A stretch of 64,000 nucleotides of DNA from Arthrobacter sp. ISL-85 (GCF_018613675.1 NZ_JAGGPQ010000003.1:423-64422), one strand, 5' to 3'; positions 53,495 to 63,016 are shown, numbered from the stretch's first letter. The notes: generated from the letters alone by a model not told the origin. Program-made: numbers and translations.

Positions 53495-54202
53495 ATGAGC
53501 AGCACCACGTACGAGGGGAGGGACGCAACGGGACTCTCAGCTCCGCGGCTAGCCGTAAGCGTGGTCCTGATGCGGAATTCAGCGCACGGAGTTGGAGTGT
53601 TCGTCCAACGCAGGGCACTCACTATGGATTTTGCTGCCGGTGTTGTCGCATTCCCAGGAGGCAGAGTAGAGGCTGTTGACTCCTCGCCATCGGCGCCGAA
53701 CATACCGCTCTTGGATTCACAGGTCAGGGCGTGGAGGCGGACCAGCGTTGGAACCGATGCATCGTTCGCGCGCCAAACTACCGCTCGCCTTCTAGCTGCC
53801 GCCATCCGAGAAGTGGCGGAAGAATGCGACGTCGTCCTGCAACCCACAGCCCTGGTTCCTTGGGCAAACTGGATCACGCCCGAGGGCTTTCCCAAGCGTT
53901 TCGATACGTTCTTTTTTGTCACTGCCGTAGCGCCGAAAGTGGAGCCCAGGCATGTCACGACGGAGGCAACGTCTTCGGAGTGGATATCCGTCCGAAGGCT
54001 TCTCCAAGACGAAGGGGCCGGAAGGCTTAAGCTGCTGCCCCCAACGATTGCGATTCTCGATGAGCTTGTAGAAGCGCATACCACCGAGGAAGTGCTTTCG
54101 GTGAAACGGCCCATTGATCCGGTGTGCCTTCAGCTTTCTGAGATAGAAGCGTTTCGTCTCCGGCGGCAACGGATGACGAAAGACACCGGGGAGCAGCCTT
54201 GA
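53495..54202 (+). CDS. Nudix hydrolase, NUDT19/CoA-diphosphatase-like
   Basis: 235 residues. AAGVVAFPGGRVEAVD begins the Nudix box, then an insertion of about 45 residues precedes AAAIREVAEECDVVLQPTAL with the REVxEE core. A long insertion inside the box is typical of NUDT19-like enzymes that hydrolyse CoA esters. ATG 53495 has GGAGG upstream; an earlier in-frame ATG at 53477 would give a four-base overlap with the MaoC stop. May turn over dead-end CoA adducts of the pathway. Confidence 0.88.
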   Translation: MSSTTYEGRDATGLSAPRLAVSVVLMRNSAHGVGVFVQRRALTMDFAAGVVAFPGGRVEAVDSSPSAPNIPLLDSQVRAWRRTSVGTDASFARQTTARLLAAAIREVAEECDVVLQPTALVPWANWITPEGFPKRFDTFFFVTAVAPKVEPRHVTTEATSSEWISVRRLLQDEGAGRLKLLPPTIAILDELVEAHTTEEVLSVKRPIDPVCLQLSEIEAFRLRRQRMTKDTGEQP

Positions 54203-54349
54203 AACACCTTCGCCGACCCTCTGCCAAGACTTCCACCAGAATTTGCGTGAGGAGATTGGTGGGTTTGCCAGCAAACGAATTCTCAATACTGCATATCCCG
54301 ACGTGGGTGTCAAATTTTGTCGGGACCGAAACTGGAGCCTGATAACGCT

Positions 54350-57262
54350 ATGACTCAAGATGTCCTCTCCACACCGGGCCATGCACCGGTTCTTGCCCGG
54401 CTGGAAGCGGCGGGGGTGCTGGCCGAGGAATCGGGCCACCGCATTGCCGCATATTCCTATGACGCGTCCAACTACCGGGTTCCGCCTGTTGCTGTGGTCT
54501 TCCCGCAAAGCGTCCAGGACGTCGTTAGGACCATGGCCGCATGTCGGGAAACCGGCACGCCCCTGGTCAGTCGTGGCGGCGGGACGTCGATGGCCGGCAA
54601 CGCCATCGGCCCCGGCGTTGTTCTGGACTTCTCCCGATACATGAACCGCATCATTAGCGTCGACGAGGCTACCAAAACCGCCGACGTCGACCCCGGCGTC
54701 GTCCTGTCCCACCTCACGCTTGAGACCGAGAGGGTCACTGGCGGGAGGCTCACGTTCGCGCCGGATCCTTCCTCAAAGAACCGCGCCACCATCGGCGGCT
54801 CGCTGGGGAATGACGCGTGCGGTAATCACTCCGTGCGCTACGGCCGCACCTCTGACCATGTGCTCGAGATTGACGTCGTCACTTCCGACGGTGCACAGTT
54901 GACCGCCACAGCGACCGGTCTACGCGCGACGGACCCAACCGACGCGTTCTCGGTCTCCCGCGCCTTTGAGCTGGGGGAGAGCCTTAAGCAACTCGCCCAG
55001 GACAACTTGGCAAGTTTCAGGGTTGAGCTTGGCCGTATCCAGCGGCAGGTCTCCGGTTACCATCTGAGGAATCTCCTTCCCGAAAATGGATTCAACGTGG
55101 CCCGGGCCCTCGTGGGAACCGAGGGTACTTGCGCGGTCGTCGTCAGGGCCCGCATGAAGCTCGTTCCCAAGGCGTCCAGCGCGTTGCTCGTGTGCCTCGG
55201 CTACGCAGACGTCGTGGACGCCGCGAAAGACATCGAGACCATCCTCGAATTCTCCCCGGCCGCGGTCGAGGGCATCGATGAGGCCATCGTGGACACCATG
55301 CGGATGCGCCGCGGCCCAGACTCCGTGCTCGGTCTACCCGAAGGCCAAGCCTTCCTGTACGTGGACCTGGATGGTGACAACCCCGAAGACGTCGCCGCGG
55401 AAGCGGACCGGCTCATCGAACGGCTCTCAGCCAACGGCCGTCTCGTGGACGGCCGCGCGGTCGCGGACACCACTGAACGGGCGACCTTATGGCGTGTCCG
55501 TGAAGACGGCGCCGGTTTGTCCTCCCGTCCGGCCAGCGGCAAGGAATCACAGGCCGGCTGGGAAGACTCAGCCGTTGCGCCGCAGAACCTGGCAGCGTAC
55601 TTGGCTGACTTCCGAGAACTGCTGGACGAACATGGCTTGACCGGCATCATGTACGGGCACTTCGGTGCTGGCTGCATGCACATCCGCATCACTTACGACC
55701 TGCGTAGCGACGAAGGCCGGACCGTGTTCAGCAAGTTTACGCAGGCCGCCGCTGAACTCGTCGTCCGGCACGGCGGGTCGCTCTCCGGCGAGCACGGCGA
55801 TGGGCGCGCCCGCTCTGCTCTGTTGCCGGTGATGTACTCGCCGGAAGTGATCGCGGCGTTCGGCACCTACCGGAAGCTGTGGGACTCTGCCGGGCTGTTA
55901 AACCCCGGCTCCATCACTGAGCCTGACGCCTTCGAGGACAACCTCGCGCTCGAAGGGATCCCGGACCGTGAGTGGCGAACCCACTTCGAACTCCGTCCGG
56001 TCGAAGCCGCGGCTGCCGGGGCTGACCCGTGGGTCCGCGCTGTCCAATCATGCATAGGCGTGGGCAGGTGCCGGTCCGATGCCGGAGGCGTCATGTGCCC
56101 CAGCTACCGGGCTACCGGCGACGAAAAAGATTCAACGCGCGGCCGTTCCCGTGCCCTGCAGGACATGGTCCGCGGGGCCAAAAGCATCGACGAAGGCTGG
56201 AAATCCGAGGACGTCCGGGAAACACTGGACCTCTGCCTGGCCTGCAAGGCCTGCTCGAACGACTGCCCCGCCGGGGTTGACATGGCCACGTACAAATCGG
56301 AGTTCTTCTCCCACTACTACGAGGGCAAACTGCGGCCAATGTCGCACTTCTCCCTCGGATGGTTGCCGCGCTGGCTGAAGCTGACCACCCTGATCAGCCC
56401 GCTGGTGAACCTGGTCCTGGCCAGCCCGCTGGGCAAGGTCGTGGCCGCAGCAGGTGGACTGACCACACACCGGAAGATGCCGAAGTTCGCTTCCCGGGCC
56501 ATGCTCCGCAAAGAACTGGCACCCTACGCGAACCCGTCGACCCCGGCAGATGCGGTCCTGTTCGTCGACTCCTTCACCAAGGGCTTCAGGCCTGAGGTTG
56601 CCGGGGCAGCGGCCCGGGTAATGGAAAGCACAGGCCGCACCGTCGGCTGCGAATCCGACGCCTGCTGCGGCCTGACGTGGATTTCCACCGGCCAGCTGGA
56701 CACAGCCAAGAAGCTCATGGGCAAGGCAGTAGCCACGCTCGATGACGGCACGGATGCACCGATCGTCGTCATTGAACCGAGCTGCGCAGCAGCGTTGAAG
56801 AAGGACGCCCCCGAACTGCTCGGAACCGCAGCGGCCGAACGCGTCTCCCACAGGATCCGCAGCTTCGCCGAAGCCGTGAAGGAATGGGTCGACGACGGAT
56901 GGACGCCCTCTGCCGTGCCTGCGGCCGTCACTGTGCAGACCCACTGCCACGAGTACTCCACCTTCGGGGCAACCGTCCAACGCAAGGCCTTGGCCGCCCT
57001 CGGTGTCGCCAACGTCAACGAAGCCACCGGCTGCTGCGGAGTCGCCGGGAACTTCGGTTTCGAAGCCAACCACTACGACATCTCCATGAAGGTCGCCGAA
57101 CAAGCCCTGGCGCCCGCCCTGGCCAAAACAGCCTTCGACGTCCCCGTCCTTGCCGACGGCTTCAGCTGCGCCATGCAGGTCAAACAGCTTGATCCGGACC
57201 GCAAGAGCCTGCATTTGGCCGAGCTACTCGACCAACGTCCACCAAGCGGTGAGATGCAATGA
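54350..57262 (+). CDS. FAD- and Fe-S-containing D-2-hydroxyacid dehydrogenase (Dld/GlcD-GlcF fusion type)
   Basis: 970 residues. N-terminal VAO-type FAD domain: GTPLVSRGGGTSMAGNAIGP, TIGGSLGNDACGNHSVRYG, and the FAD C-terminal domain with GIMYGHFGAGCMHIRI and LSGEHGDGRARSAL. Then a ferredoxin-like part: CIGVGRCRSDAGGVMCPSYR and CLACKACSNDCPAG, and finally two CCG domains with CCGLTW and GCCGVAGNFGFE. The combination is a D-lactate/D-2-hydroxyglutarate-type dehydrogenase passing electrons to a quinone or ETF. ATG 54350 is chosen; GGAG is about 13 bases upstream. Its stop overlaps the next gene. Confidence 0.94.
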   Translation: MTQDVLSTPGHAPVLARLEAAGVLAEESGHRIAAYSYDASNYRVPPVAVVFPQSVQDVVRTMAACRETGTPLVSRGGGTSMAGNAIGPGVVLDFSRYMNRIISVDEATKTADVDPGVVLSHLTLETERVTGGRLTFAPDPSSKNRATIGGSLGNDACGNHSVRYGRTSDHVLEIDVVTSDGAQLTATATGLRATDPTDAFSVSRAFELGESLKQLAQDNLASFRVELGRIQRQVSGYHLRNLLPENGFNVARALVGTEGTCAVVVRARMKLVPKASSALLVCLGYADVVDAAKDIETILEFSPAAVEGIDEAIVDTMRMRRGPDSVLGLPEGQAFLYVDLDGDNPEDVAAEADRLIERLSANGRLVDGRAVADTTERATLWRVREDGAGLSSRPASGKESQAGWEDSAVAPQNLAAYLADFRELLDEHGLTGIMYGHFGAGCMHIRITYDLRSDEGRTVFSKFTQAAAELVVRHGGSLSGEHGDGRARSALLPVMYSPEVIAAFGTYRKLWDSAGLLNPGSITEPDAFEDNLALEGIPDREWRTHFELRPVEAAAAGADPWVRAVQSCIGVGRCRSDAGGVMCPSYRATGDEKDSTRGRSRALQDMVRGAKSIDEGWKSEDVRETLDLCLACKACSNDCPAGVDMATYKSEFFSHYYEGKLRPMSHFSLGWLPRWLKLTTLISPLVNLVLASPLGKVVAAAGGLTTHRKMPKFASRAMLRKELAPYANPSTPADAVLFVDSFTKGFRPEVAGAAARVMESTGRTVGCESDACCGLTWISTGQLDTAKKLMGKAVATLDDGTDAPIVVIEPSCAAALKKDAPELLGTAAAERVSHRIRSFAEAVKEWVDDGWTPSAVPAAVTVQTHCHEYSTFGATVQRKALAALGVANVNEATGCCGVAGNFGFEANHYDISMKVAEQALAPALAKTAFDVPVLADGFSCAMQVKQLDPDRKSLHLAELLDQRPPSGEMQ

Positions 57263-57573
57263 AGATTAATGAGGAAGCTGCAAGCCTTCCGGCCCTAGCC
57301 GAACCCGACACCCAATATATGCCTCTCTTCTTTGACCCGATGGAAGAGCTGACGGGACACCGCTCCATTCGGCCACTACCAGCGGCACCCGCGGACCCCC
57401 GGAAGTCACCCACCCAACAGCCACGATCGGCAGAACGGTCCCGCGACAGGGCGCTTGAAAGAAGGGCCATGCTCGACATGGTCGTCCATGACCTGCATGC
57501 CCTTGGTGTCCGGAGCAAGAGCACGCGTCAAATTAGGGAGGCCCTACCAAACGTAAAAGAACAATCAGATTGA
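57259..57573 (+). CDS. Unknown 104-residue protein coupled to the D-2-hydroxyacid dehydrogenase
   Basis: Unrecognised. Starts at an ATGA overlap with the dehydrogenase. The N-terminal third is hydrophobic/acidic (QYMPLFFDPMEELTG), the middle is Pro- and Arg-rich, and the C-terminus looks helical (ERRAMLDMVVHDLHALGVRS). Soluble, with no motif. The coupling suggests it works with the upstream enzyme, possibly as an assembly or regulatory partner; no function can be assigned. Confidence 0.6.
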   Translation: MKINEEAASLPALAEPDTQYMPLFFDPMEELTGHRSIRPLPAAPADPRKSPTQQPRSAERSRDRALERRAMLDMVVHDLHALGVRSKSTRQIREALPNVKEQSD

Positions 57574-57597
57574 TCAAGTAGCTTGTATATTCAAGGA

Positions 57598-58026
57598 ATG
57601 AAAGACCAAAAGAAAATCACACGCCTGTTCTTCGAGGCGCTGCACCCTGTACTGACCCGCTTGAATATGGAACGGACCCTTTCGCCCGGAAAACTGGGCG
57701 TTCTCCGGCATCTGGCTGAGCATGGGCGCGCGACCACTTCGGAACTAGCTGTGGCTGGACAGGTCAGCCCCCAGGGCATTTCACTCGCTGCACGTGAGCT
57801 CGAACGGCTGCAGCTGGTCACGCGCACTCCCGACAACTTGGATCGTCGCCGGGTCTGGATTCAATTAACACACCAAGGCAGCCAAAAACTCTCTGAGGAA
57901 GTGTCAGTCGGGTATGGCTGGCTTGACCGGGCAGTCAAGGACTGCTTGACGCCGGAAGACTGCAAGGCGCTCGAAGCAGTCATCCCGGTTCTCAGAAAGC
58001 TGGCGTTGGAGGCGAAAAGCGAATGA
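57598..58026 (+). CDS. MarR-family transcriptional regulator
   Basis: 142 residues, winged helix: RATTSELAVAGQVSPQGISL, AARELERLQLVTRTPDNLDR, RRVWIQLTHQGS. ATG 57598 follows GGA directly with no spacing; TTG 57583 is the alternative start. Sits between the dehydrogenase/small-protein pair and the frameshifted nitroreductase; could regulate either. Confidence 0.9.
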   Translation: MKDQKKITRLFFEALHPVLTRLNMERTLSPGKLGVLRHLAEHGRATTSELAVAGQVSPQGISLAARELERLQLVTRTPDNLDRRRVWIQLTHQGSQKLSEEVSVGYGWLDRAVKDCLTPEDCKALEAVIPVLRKLALEAKSE

Positions 58027-58075
58027 ACTCGTCAAGTTATCCTAAAGATCGTGGAGCGGTATTAGGAGAATTGCG

Positions 58076-58800
58076 TTGATCTCATCCCGCGCCACTGCTG
58101 CGGTACAGGACCCGGCGAGCGTGCAAGCCGCCATTGAGGGACGTTTCTCCTGCCGGGCGTTCCTGCGGAATAAAGCTGTCGACCGAAAGGACATCGAAGA
58201 GATACTCCGCGTCGCAAGCCAAGCAGCGTCAGGTACGAATACACAACCCTCGAAGGTGTATGTGCTGCAGGGCGAGCGGCGGGACACCCTCGTCAATGAA
58301 GTCTGCGCGGTGGACGACGCAGTGTACGCCGACGCTGGTCTGGCGGAAAAGTATCGCGAGGAGGTCGACTACTACCCGGCACAATGGGTTTCACCGTACC
58401 TTGAGCGGCGGCGTCAGAACGGCTGGAGCTTGTATGGCCTTCTCAGCATCGCCAGGGGCGAAAAGAAGAAGATGCACGCCCAGCTGCAGCGCAACTATCA
58501 TTTCTTCGATGCCCCGGTGGGACTGATTTTCACGGTCGATCGGGTCTTGGGGCGAGGCTCACTTATCGACTACGGCATGTTCCTGCAGAACATTATGCTC
58601 ATGGCGCGGACCCGGGGCCTGCACACCTGCCCCCAAGTAGCATGGAACCACTATTCGAAAACCATTATGCCCATCATCGGCGCTGGCGCGACGAGACGCT
58701 GGTCTGCGGCATGTCACTAGGCTATGCCGATGAATCAGCCCCCGTGAACACACTGGTTACGCCGCGGGAGACGGTGGATAGTTTCACGCGCTGGGTTTGA
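58076..58800 (+). pseudogene. Second nitroreductase copy, one-base frameshift near the end
   Basis: Paralogue of the gene at 7154, with the same TTG start after GGAG: CRAFLRNKAVDRKDIEEIL, ASQAASGTNTQPSKVYVLQG, SPYLERRRQNGWSLYGLLSI and DAPVGLIFTVDRVLGRGSL. Reading breaks after IIGAGA near 58687, where one base seems missing; in the next frame the sequence resumes DETLVCGMSLGYADES and SFTRWV to the stop at 58800. The last 40 residues therefore lie out of frame. TQPS replaces TQPW at the FMN site. Either a recent pseudogene or a sequencing error. Confidence 0.85.
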
Positions 58801-58815
58801 AACCCGGCAAAAGCC

Positions 58816-58860
58816 AAGTCAGTCCTACTGCGCGCATAGCGCGCCCAGTAGGACTGACTT
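58816..58860. terminator. Two-way terminator hairpin
   Basis: AAGTCAGTCCTACTG (58816-58830) and CAGTAGGACTGACTT (58846-58860) form a perfect 15-bp stem; the loop carries a smaller CGCG/CGCG hairpin. It sits between convergent genes (nitroreductase end 58800, esterase end 58871) and can serve both. Confidence 0.85.
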
Positions 58861-58870
58861 CTGGCTTCAC

Positions 58871-60607
58871 TTACGCGTCGGAAGGTTTCTTGTCCTCCGG
58901 GATGACGGGCAGCTCGACGTATGAGTGACGGATAGCGTCGTGGTAAAGCCGCTGATGCGCCGTGACGAAGTCCGTCCCCCTTTGGTCACCCGTGTTGAGG
59001 TTTCGGTCCCACCGAGGGAAGCAACTGTTGGTGACTTGCACCCTGATCCTGTGACCGGCCAGGAACACGTTGCTTGTTGACCAGAGATCGATCTCGATTT
59101 CCTGGGGCTCGTCTGCCCCGCTGTCCAGGCGGAGAATTCCGTCGGTCAGGTTTAGGGAACGTCCGTCGGGGTCCACGTCGCATAGGCGTGCGACCCAGTC
59201 GGTCGACGGCGCAGAGCTTTGGACGTGGAGCTTCACCCGGATCCGGCCCGTCACCTCGAGATCCTCCTCCAGTACTTCTGAGGTGAAGACGAGTACGTCG
59301 TCACGCGCCTCGATTGGCCCTTGGTCGACAGGGCCTCGCCCGGGGCCGAGGCCGACCGTCCCACCCCACGTGGGCACAGGGTCGGCGGGGTCGTAGTCAA
59401 CCTCACTAGGGCGGCCGTCCCGGGGCTTAGCCGTGCTCAGGCCACCGCCAGCGTGCAGGTGCCAACGCTCGGTGCGGGCGCGTTCGAGCGGCCAGGTCTC
59501 CTCGTCGCGCCACGCGTTGCGTCCCATCACGAAGATGCGCACCGGTGCTGTGCGCTTCACGTGCGCGTCACCCGCGACGTGGCGCCGCAAGAACGCCAAC
59601 ACCTCGGCACTCCAGCTTCCATGAGGATGCACCGCTGCGTCCCGCGACGACGCCGCACCGAAGTCGAGCGCCCCGATCACGTTTCCGAAGTCTGTATGTG
59701 TCCACGGGCCGACCAGGAGCTGCGACTCGAGACCGAGGTCGCGCATCGTCATGAAGGCGTCGAGGGTTCCCTGCACGCAGCTGTCGAACCAGCCACCTGT
59801 GTGAAAACTCGGGACCTGTACGCGCGCATGCCGACCTGCGACGCGCATGTGCTGAGTGGCCTCGACGTCGTCGGCGTCACCCGGGTCGACGAACCTCGGC
59901 AGCCCGTTCCGGTGGATGACTGGCAGATCAGCAACCGGTAGCCCCCAGTAGCCCGTCGTCTCAAGATTCTCCATCTCTTCCGTCAGCGCGGCGACGCGAT
60001 CGGCCAGCTCTGCAGCGCTCAGGCCCTGGCGCGACAACCAGTCAAAGCCGGCAGCCATGGACCACCCCGTGATGACCGAGATCTGTGTGGCACCCCCGCG
60101 GGCCACCAACGCTTCACGCGGCTCCGACCAGGTCATCAATGGCGTGATCGCCTTCAGCGCCGGTGGTTGCTCAATGGCGGCGCGCCACTGGGTATGCCCG
60201 CAATAGCTGCCGCCCACCATGCCGACGCTGCCGGTCGCACCCGGCAGCTCGGCGGCCCACTCAACGGTGTCGGCTCCGTCTTGCCCCTCGTGTCGCAGCG
60301 GCTCCCAGACACCCTCAGAGGCGTACCGGCCCCGGACGTCCTGGATCACCATGATGAAGCCATTGCGGCACACCTCTTCGGCAGAGAAACCGTTCCACGC
60401 GTTCTCTGCCGCACCAGCCTTGTTGTAGGGGGTCCTCACGACCAAGGTCGGCCACGGACCCTCGCCAAGAGGTCGGTAGACATCAGCCCGCAAGACGACG
60501 CCGTCCCGCATTCGCGCAGGGACGTCCAGGTCTACCTGCACTGATGCTGGCGTGTCAGTATCCGCGTTCATGACGTTCGTTCCGTCTGCTTTTGTGTCCT
60601 GGCTCAT
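58871..60607 (-). CDS. CocE/NonD-family hydrolase (X-prolyl peptidase/cocaine-esterase-like)
   Basis: 578 residues. N-terminal alpha/beta domain: RMRDGVVLRADVYRPLGEGP, FIMVIQDVRGRYASEGVWEP, nucleophile in MVGGSYCGHTQWRAAIEQPP (GxSYxG); a jelly-roll domain at the C-terminus (DDVLVFTSEVLEEDLEVTGR). Members cleave esters or amides of bulky acids (cocaine, glutaryl-7-ACA, dipeptides). Overlaps the upstream esterase gene by four bases (ATGA, 60604-60607), so the two are coupled. No signal peptide. Confidence 0.92.
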   Translation of the reverse strand: MSQDTKADGTNVMNADTDTPASVQVDLDVPARMRDGVVLRADVYRPLGEGPWPTLVVRTPYNKAGAAENAWNGFSAEEVCRNGFIMVIQDVRGRYASEGVWEPLRHEGQDGADTVEWAAELPGATGSVGMVGGSYCGHTQWRAAIEQPPALKAITPLMTWSEPREALVARGGATQISVITGWSMAAGFDWLSRQGLSAAELADRVAALTEEMENLETTGYWGLPVADLPVIHRNGLPRFVDPGDADDVEATQHMRVAGRHARVQVPSFHTGGWFDSCVQGTLDAFMTMRDLGLESQLLVGPWTHTDFGNVIGALDFGAASSRDAAVHPHGSWSAEVLAFLRRHVAGDAHVKRTAPVRIFVMGRNAWRDEETWPLERARTERWHLHAGGGLSTAKPRDGRPSEVDYDPADPVPTWGGTVGLGPGRGPVDQGPIEARDDVLVFTSEVLEEDLEVTGRIRVKLHVQSSAPSTDWVARLCDVDPDGRSLNLTDGILRLDSGADEPQEIEIDLWSTSNVFLAGHRIRVQVTNSCFPRWDRNLNTGDQRGTDFVTAHQRLYHDAIRHSYVELPVIPEDKKPSDA

Positions 60608-61554
60608 TTGTCTTCAACCTGGTCGCGGAAGATCCATCGGAGCGTCTCGGGAAACACTGCACCTGCGTGCCCGAGGGTGTGCCCGGCGGTTCCGAACACG
60701 AACATCGAATCGTAGCGGCGATACTTCAGGGCAGCGTCGAGGTCATGGTTGGCGATGGGGATGTTGCCGTAGACGATGTCGACGTCGCGCTGCCCGGTCT
60801 GGTGCCAGACCCGGATAGGCTTGCGCGGGGCGCGCCGGACCATGCTCGGCAAGTTGTTCGCGCCCAGGATGTTGATGAAGCTGCCGCAGTGCGAGATCAC
60901 GTTCCCGAATTCGTCCGGGCGATGGAAGGCAGCGGTGAAGGCGCCTGCACCACCGGAGCTGAAGCCGCAGATGACCCGGCCCTTGGGGTCATCCGTGAGC
61001 CTGACCTTCGTCCGGATTACCGGAAAGAGTTCCTCTACGAGGTAGCGGGCAAAGTCCCCGCTGACGGTGTCGTACTCGACACCGCGGTTGGTGCTCCCGC
61101 CATAGATCGGATAGCCCGGTCCCGTTTCCCCAGGGTTGTGGAACAGGCCCACGGTCATGGGAATCTCACCCGAATGCACGAGATTGTCCAGCACTGTTGT
61201 GGCGCGAACCTTCTCCCCGGTGTACTCCAGGCCGTCCAGGCAGACCATCAAGTTGACCGATTCGGCCTCCTCGGCACCGTGCGGCAGGTAAAGGTAGACA
61301 CTGCTCGTCACGCCCGGATAGACGGTGTGGCTGGTCCAGCGGAAGTGGTAGTACTTCCCTGCAGGAACCCCCTCCTGCGGCGACGACTCGGATGTCAATC
61401 GGTACTCCGACACGCTGTCGTTTTCTGACAACTCGTACATGGCTATGTCTTTGAGCGGCAACGTGTTCGCCAAGTCTTCGTCGTTTGTGATCATTCCCCA
61501 GTGGTCGAGATCCACCAGTTCGAGCTCGGTTGCCGCTACCTGCGTATGGGTCAT
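60604..61554 (-). CDS. Esterase-D-like alpha/beta-hydrolase (enterochelin-esterase fold)
   Basis: 316 residues. Start ATG 61554 with a weak AAAGGGTG upstream. An N-terminal beta-rich extension (PAGKYYHFRWTSHTVYPGVT) precedes the esterase D core: SVNLMVCLDGLEYTG, RVICGFSSGGAGAFTAAFHR (GxSxGG) and SMFVFGTAGHTLGHAGAVFP (catalytic His). This arrangement resembles enterochelin/ferric-enterobactin esterases and glycosyl esterases. First gene of the two-hydrolase operon; partly duplicated at 62085-62554. Confidence 0.88.
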   Translation of the reverse strand: MTHTQVAATELELVDLDHWGMITNDEDLANTLPLKDIAMYELSENDSVSEYRLTSESSPQEGVPAGKYYHFRWTSHTVYPGVTSSVYLYLPHGAEEAESVNLMVCLDGLEYTGEKVRATTVLDNLVHSGEIPMTVGLFHNPGETGPGYPIYGGSTNRGVEYDTVSGDFARYLVEELFPVIRTKVRLTDDPKGRVICGFSSGGAGAFTAAFHRPDEFGNVISHCGSFINILGANNLPSMVRRAPRKPIRVWHQTGQRDVDIVYGNIPIANHDLDAALKYRRYDSMFVFGTAGHTLGHAGAVFPETLRWIFRDQVEDK

Positions 61555-62084
61555 GGTGAAACACCCTTTCTTCTTCTCAAGGTTATCGAGATCTGGTCTC
61601 TAGGTCGCGTGATTACTTGTCGTCGTGGTCGGCGTTGAGTTCAATACTTGAGGGCTGGCTCAGCTAAGACAAGCACTGCGAAACCAAGACCAAGCACCCT
61701 GGCGACGGCAGCTGCGGACCGTCGTAGGATCGGCTTGCGCGCCTCGCTGGCTTCGTTTGAGTACGTACCCTCAGGTGGTCTCCTTCGGCCGTAAGTATCC
61801 GTCGGCTGTAAGTTGTGTGGCTCCGGGCCAGATCTCAGAGGCACCTCGGCTCTGCCCTCTCCACGACGCCAAAACCGCTTCTTCAATTCAGCAGCGTGCG
61901 TTGATTTTGCCGTAAGTGGAATACTTCGGGTAGTGGTGGTTTAACCAATTGGCGAGCAGGGATTTGGTCTTGTCTCAATGTCCTTACCCACCCCTTGGAT
62001 GTAGTCCTGATCACTAGGACCGGATGCTTTTTTGTAGGCGAATAGTCACGGGCAAGAGTGGCGGATCGACCAAGCGCCTTCCCG
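61555..62084. other. Upstream region of the esterase operon, no gene
   Basis: About 530 bases. Sequence around 61905-61955 (GAATACTTCGGGTAGTGGTG) is matched, with changes, by 62645-62690 upstream of the decayed copy, so the promoter was duplicated with the gene. Confidence 0.5.
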
Positions 62085-62554
62085 TTCGCCTTCAACCTGT
62101 TCGCGGAAGATTCATCGAAGCGTCTCGGGAAACACGGCGCCGGCGTGCCCGAGGGTGTGCCCGGCGGTGCCGAACAGGGACATCGAATGGGAGCGGACGT
62201 CCCGTGGTGGCGCGAACCTTCTCCGCGGTGTACTCCAGGCAGATCATCAGGTTGATCGATTCGGCTTTTTCGGCACCATGGGGCAGGTAGAGGTAGATAC
62301 TGCTCGGCACGCCCGGGTAGACGGTGTGGCTGGTCCAGCGGAAGTGGTAAGGCTCCCCTGCGGGAACGCCCTCTTGCGGCAGCGACTCGGATATCAGTTG
62401 GTACTCAGACACCGGGTCGCCTTCTGACAACTCGATTCGGGCAAGGTCCTTGCCCGGGATTCGACCCTCATCAAGGAGGTTTGCCTCGGACGACATACCC
62501 CAGGTCAAGCTCGACAAGTGCGAACTCCGTCGTGGCTGTTCGCGCGTGGTTCAA
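62085..62554 (-). pseudogene. Decayed, internally deleted copy of the esterase-D-like gene
   Basis: Aligns to the esterase at 60604-61554. TTG 62554 replaces the ATG in the same leader (GGTGAAACACCCTTTCTTCT is shared). VSEYQLISESLPQEGVPAGE, HFRWTSHTVYPGVPSSIYLY, PHGAEKAESINLMICLEYTA and KVRATT are retained after a frameshift; then about 200 residues are missing and the sequence resumes, in another frame, with SMSLFGTAGHTLGHAGAVFP. The middle deletion removes the nucleophile. Confidence 0.85.
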
Positions 62555-63016
62555 GGTGAAACACCCTTTCTTCTCAATGCTGTCTTCTCCAGTGCACGAA
62601 ACATCACGCCTTCACGTCATTCGCATGAGTTGAGTTTTTCCCAAGTGCAACGCTTCGGATAGTGGTGTTAGAACCAATCGAACCAGCAGGAGTTGGGGGT
62701 ATTCCAGCGACCGCGTCGGGTGCGACGACAAAGCCCCCCAGTCGGCAGTATCGACTACGGGGCGGCGGTATTCGTGATTGGGAGGACGCCAAAGTCCTGA
62801 CGGCTCGTTGGTAAAACAACTAGTGACGAGCAGATGACCAAGCAGCGAACATCGTATTCAGACCATCGGCGTGTGATTCACGTCCCAACAACCGAGCAAG
62901 CCTTTGTGACTTTCGCCATGTGCGCGCCTAAGGAGCAGCCGCTCATGTCGGACCGCGCTGAAGACGCGGCCCTGGCTCGGGGAAGACTATTACTTTTAGG
63001 AAGGTACTGATCGAAT
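62555..63016. other. Upstream region of the permease gene, no gene seen
   Basis: 460 bases. Holds the second copy of the esterase promoter (62555-62700); the rest should carry the permease promoter. No clear hairpin. Confidence 0.5.

Noticed and set aside
56132..57214. 360-codon minus-strand frame within the D-2-hydroxyacid dehydrogenase
   Set aside because: Its repeated Gly/Phe/Val pattern is the complement of the coding strand, which holds clear Fe-S and CCG motifs.
61641..61886. 81-codon minus-strand frame with a hydrophobic end
   Set aside because: TTG start, no ribosome-binding site and no homology recognised; sits in the esterase upstream region that was duplicated as noncoding DNA.
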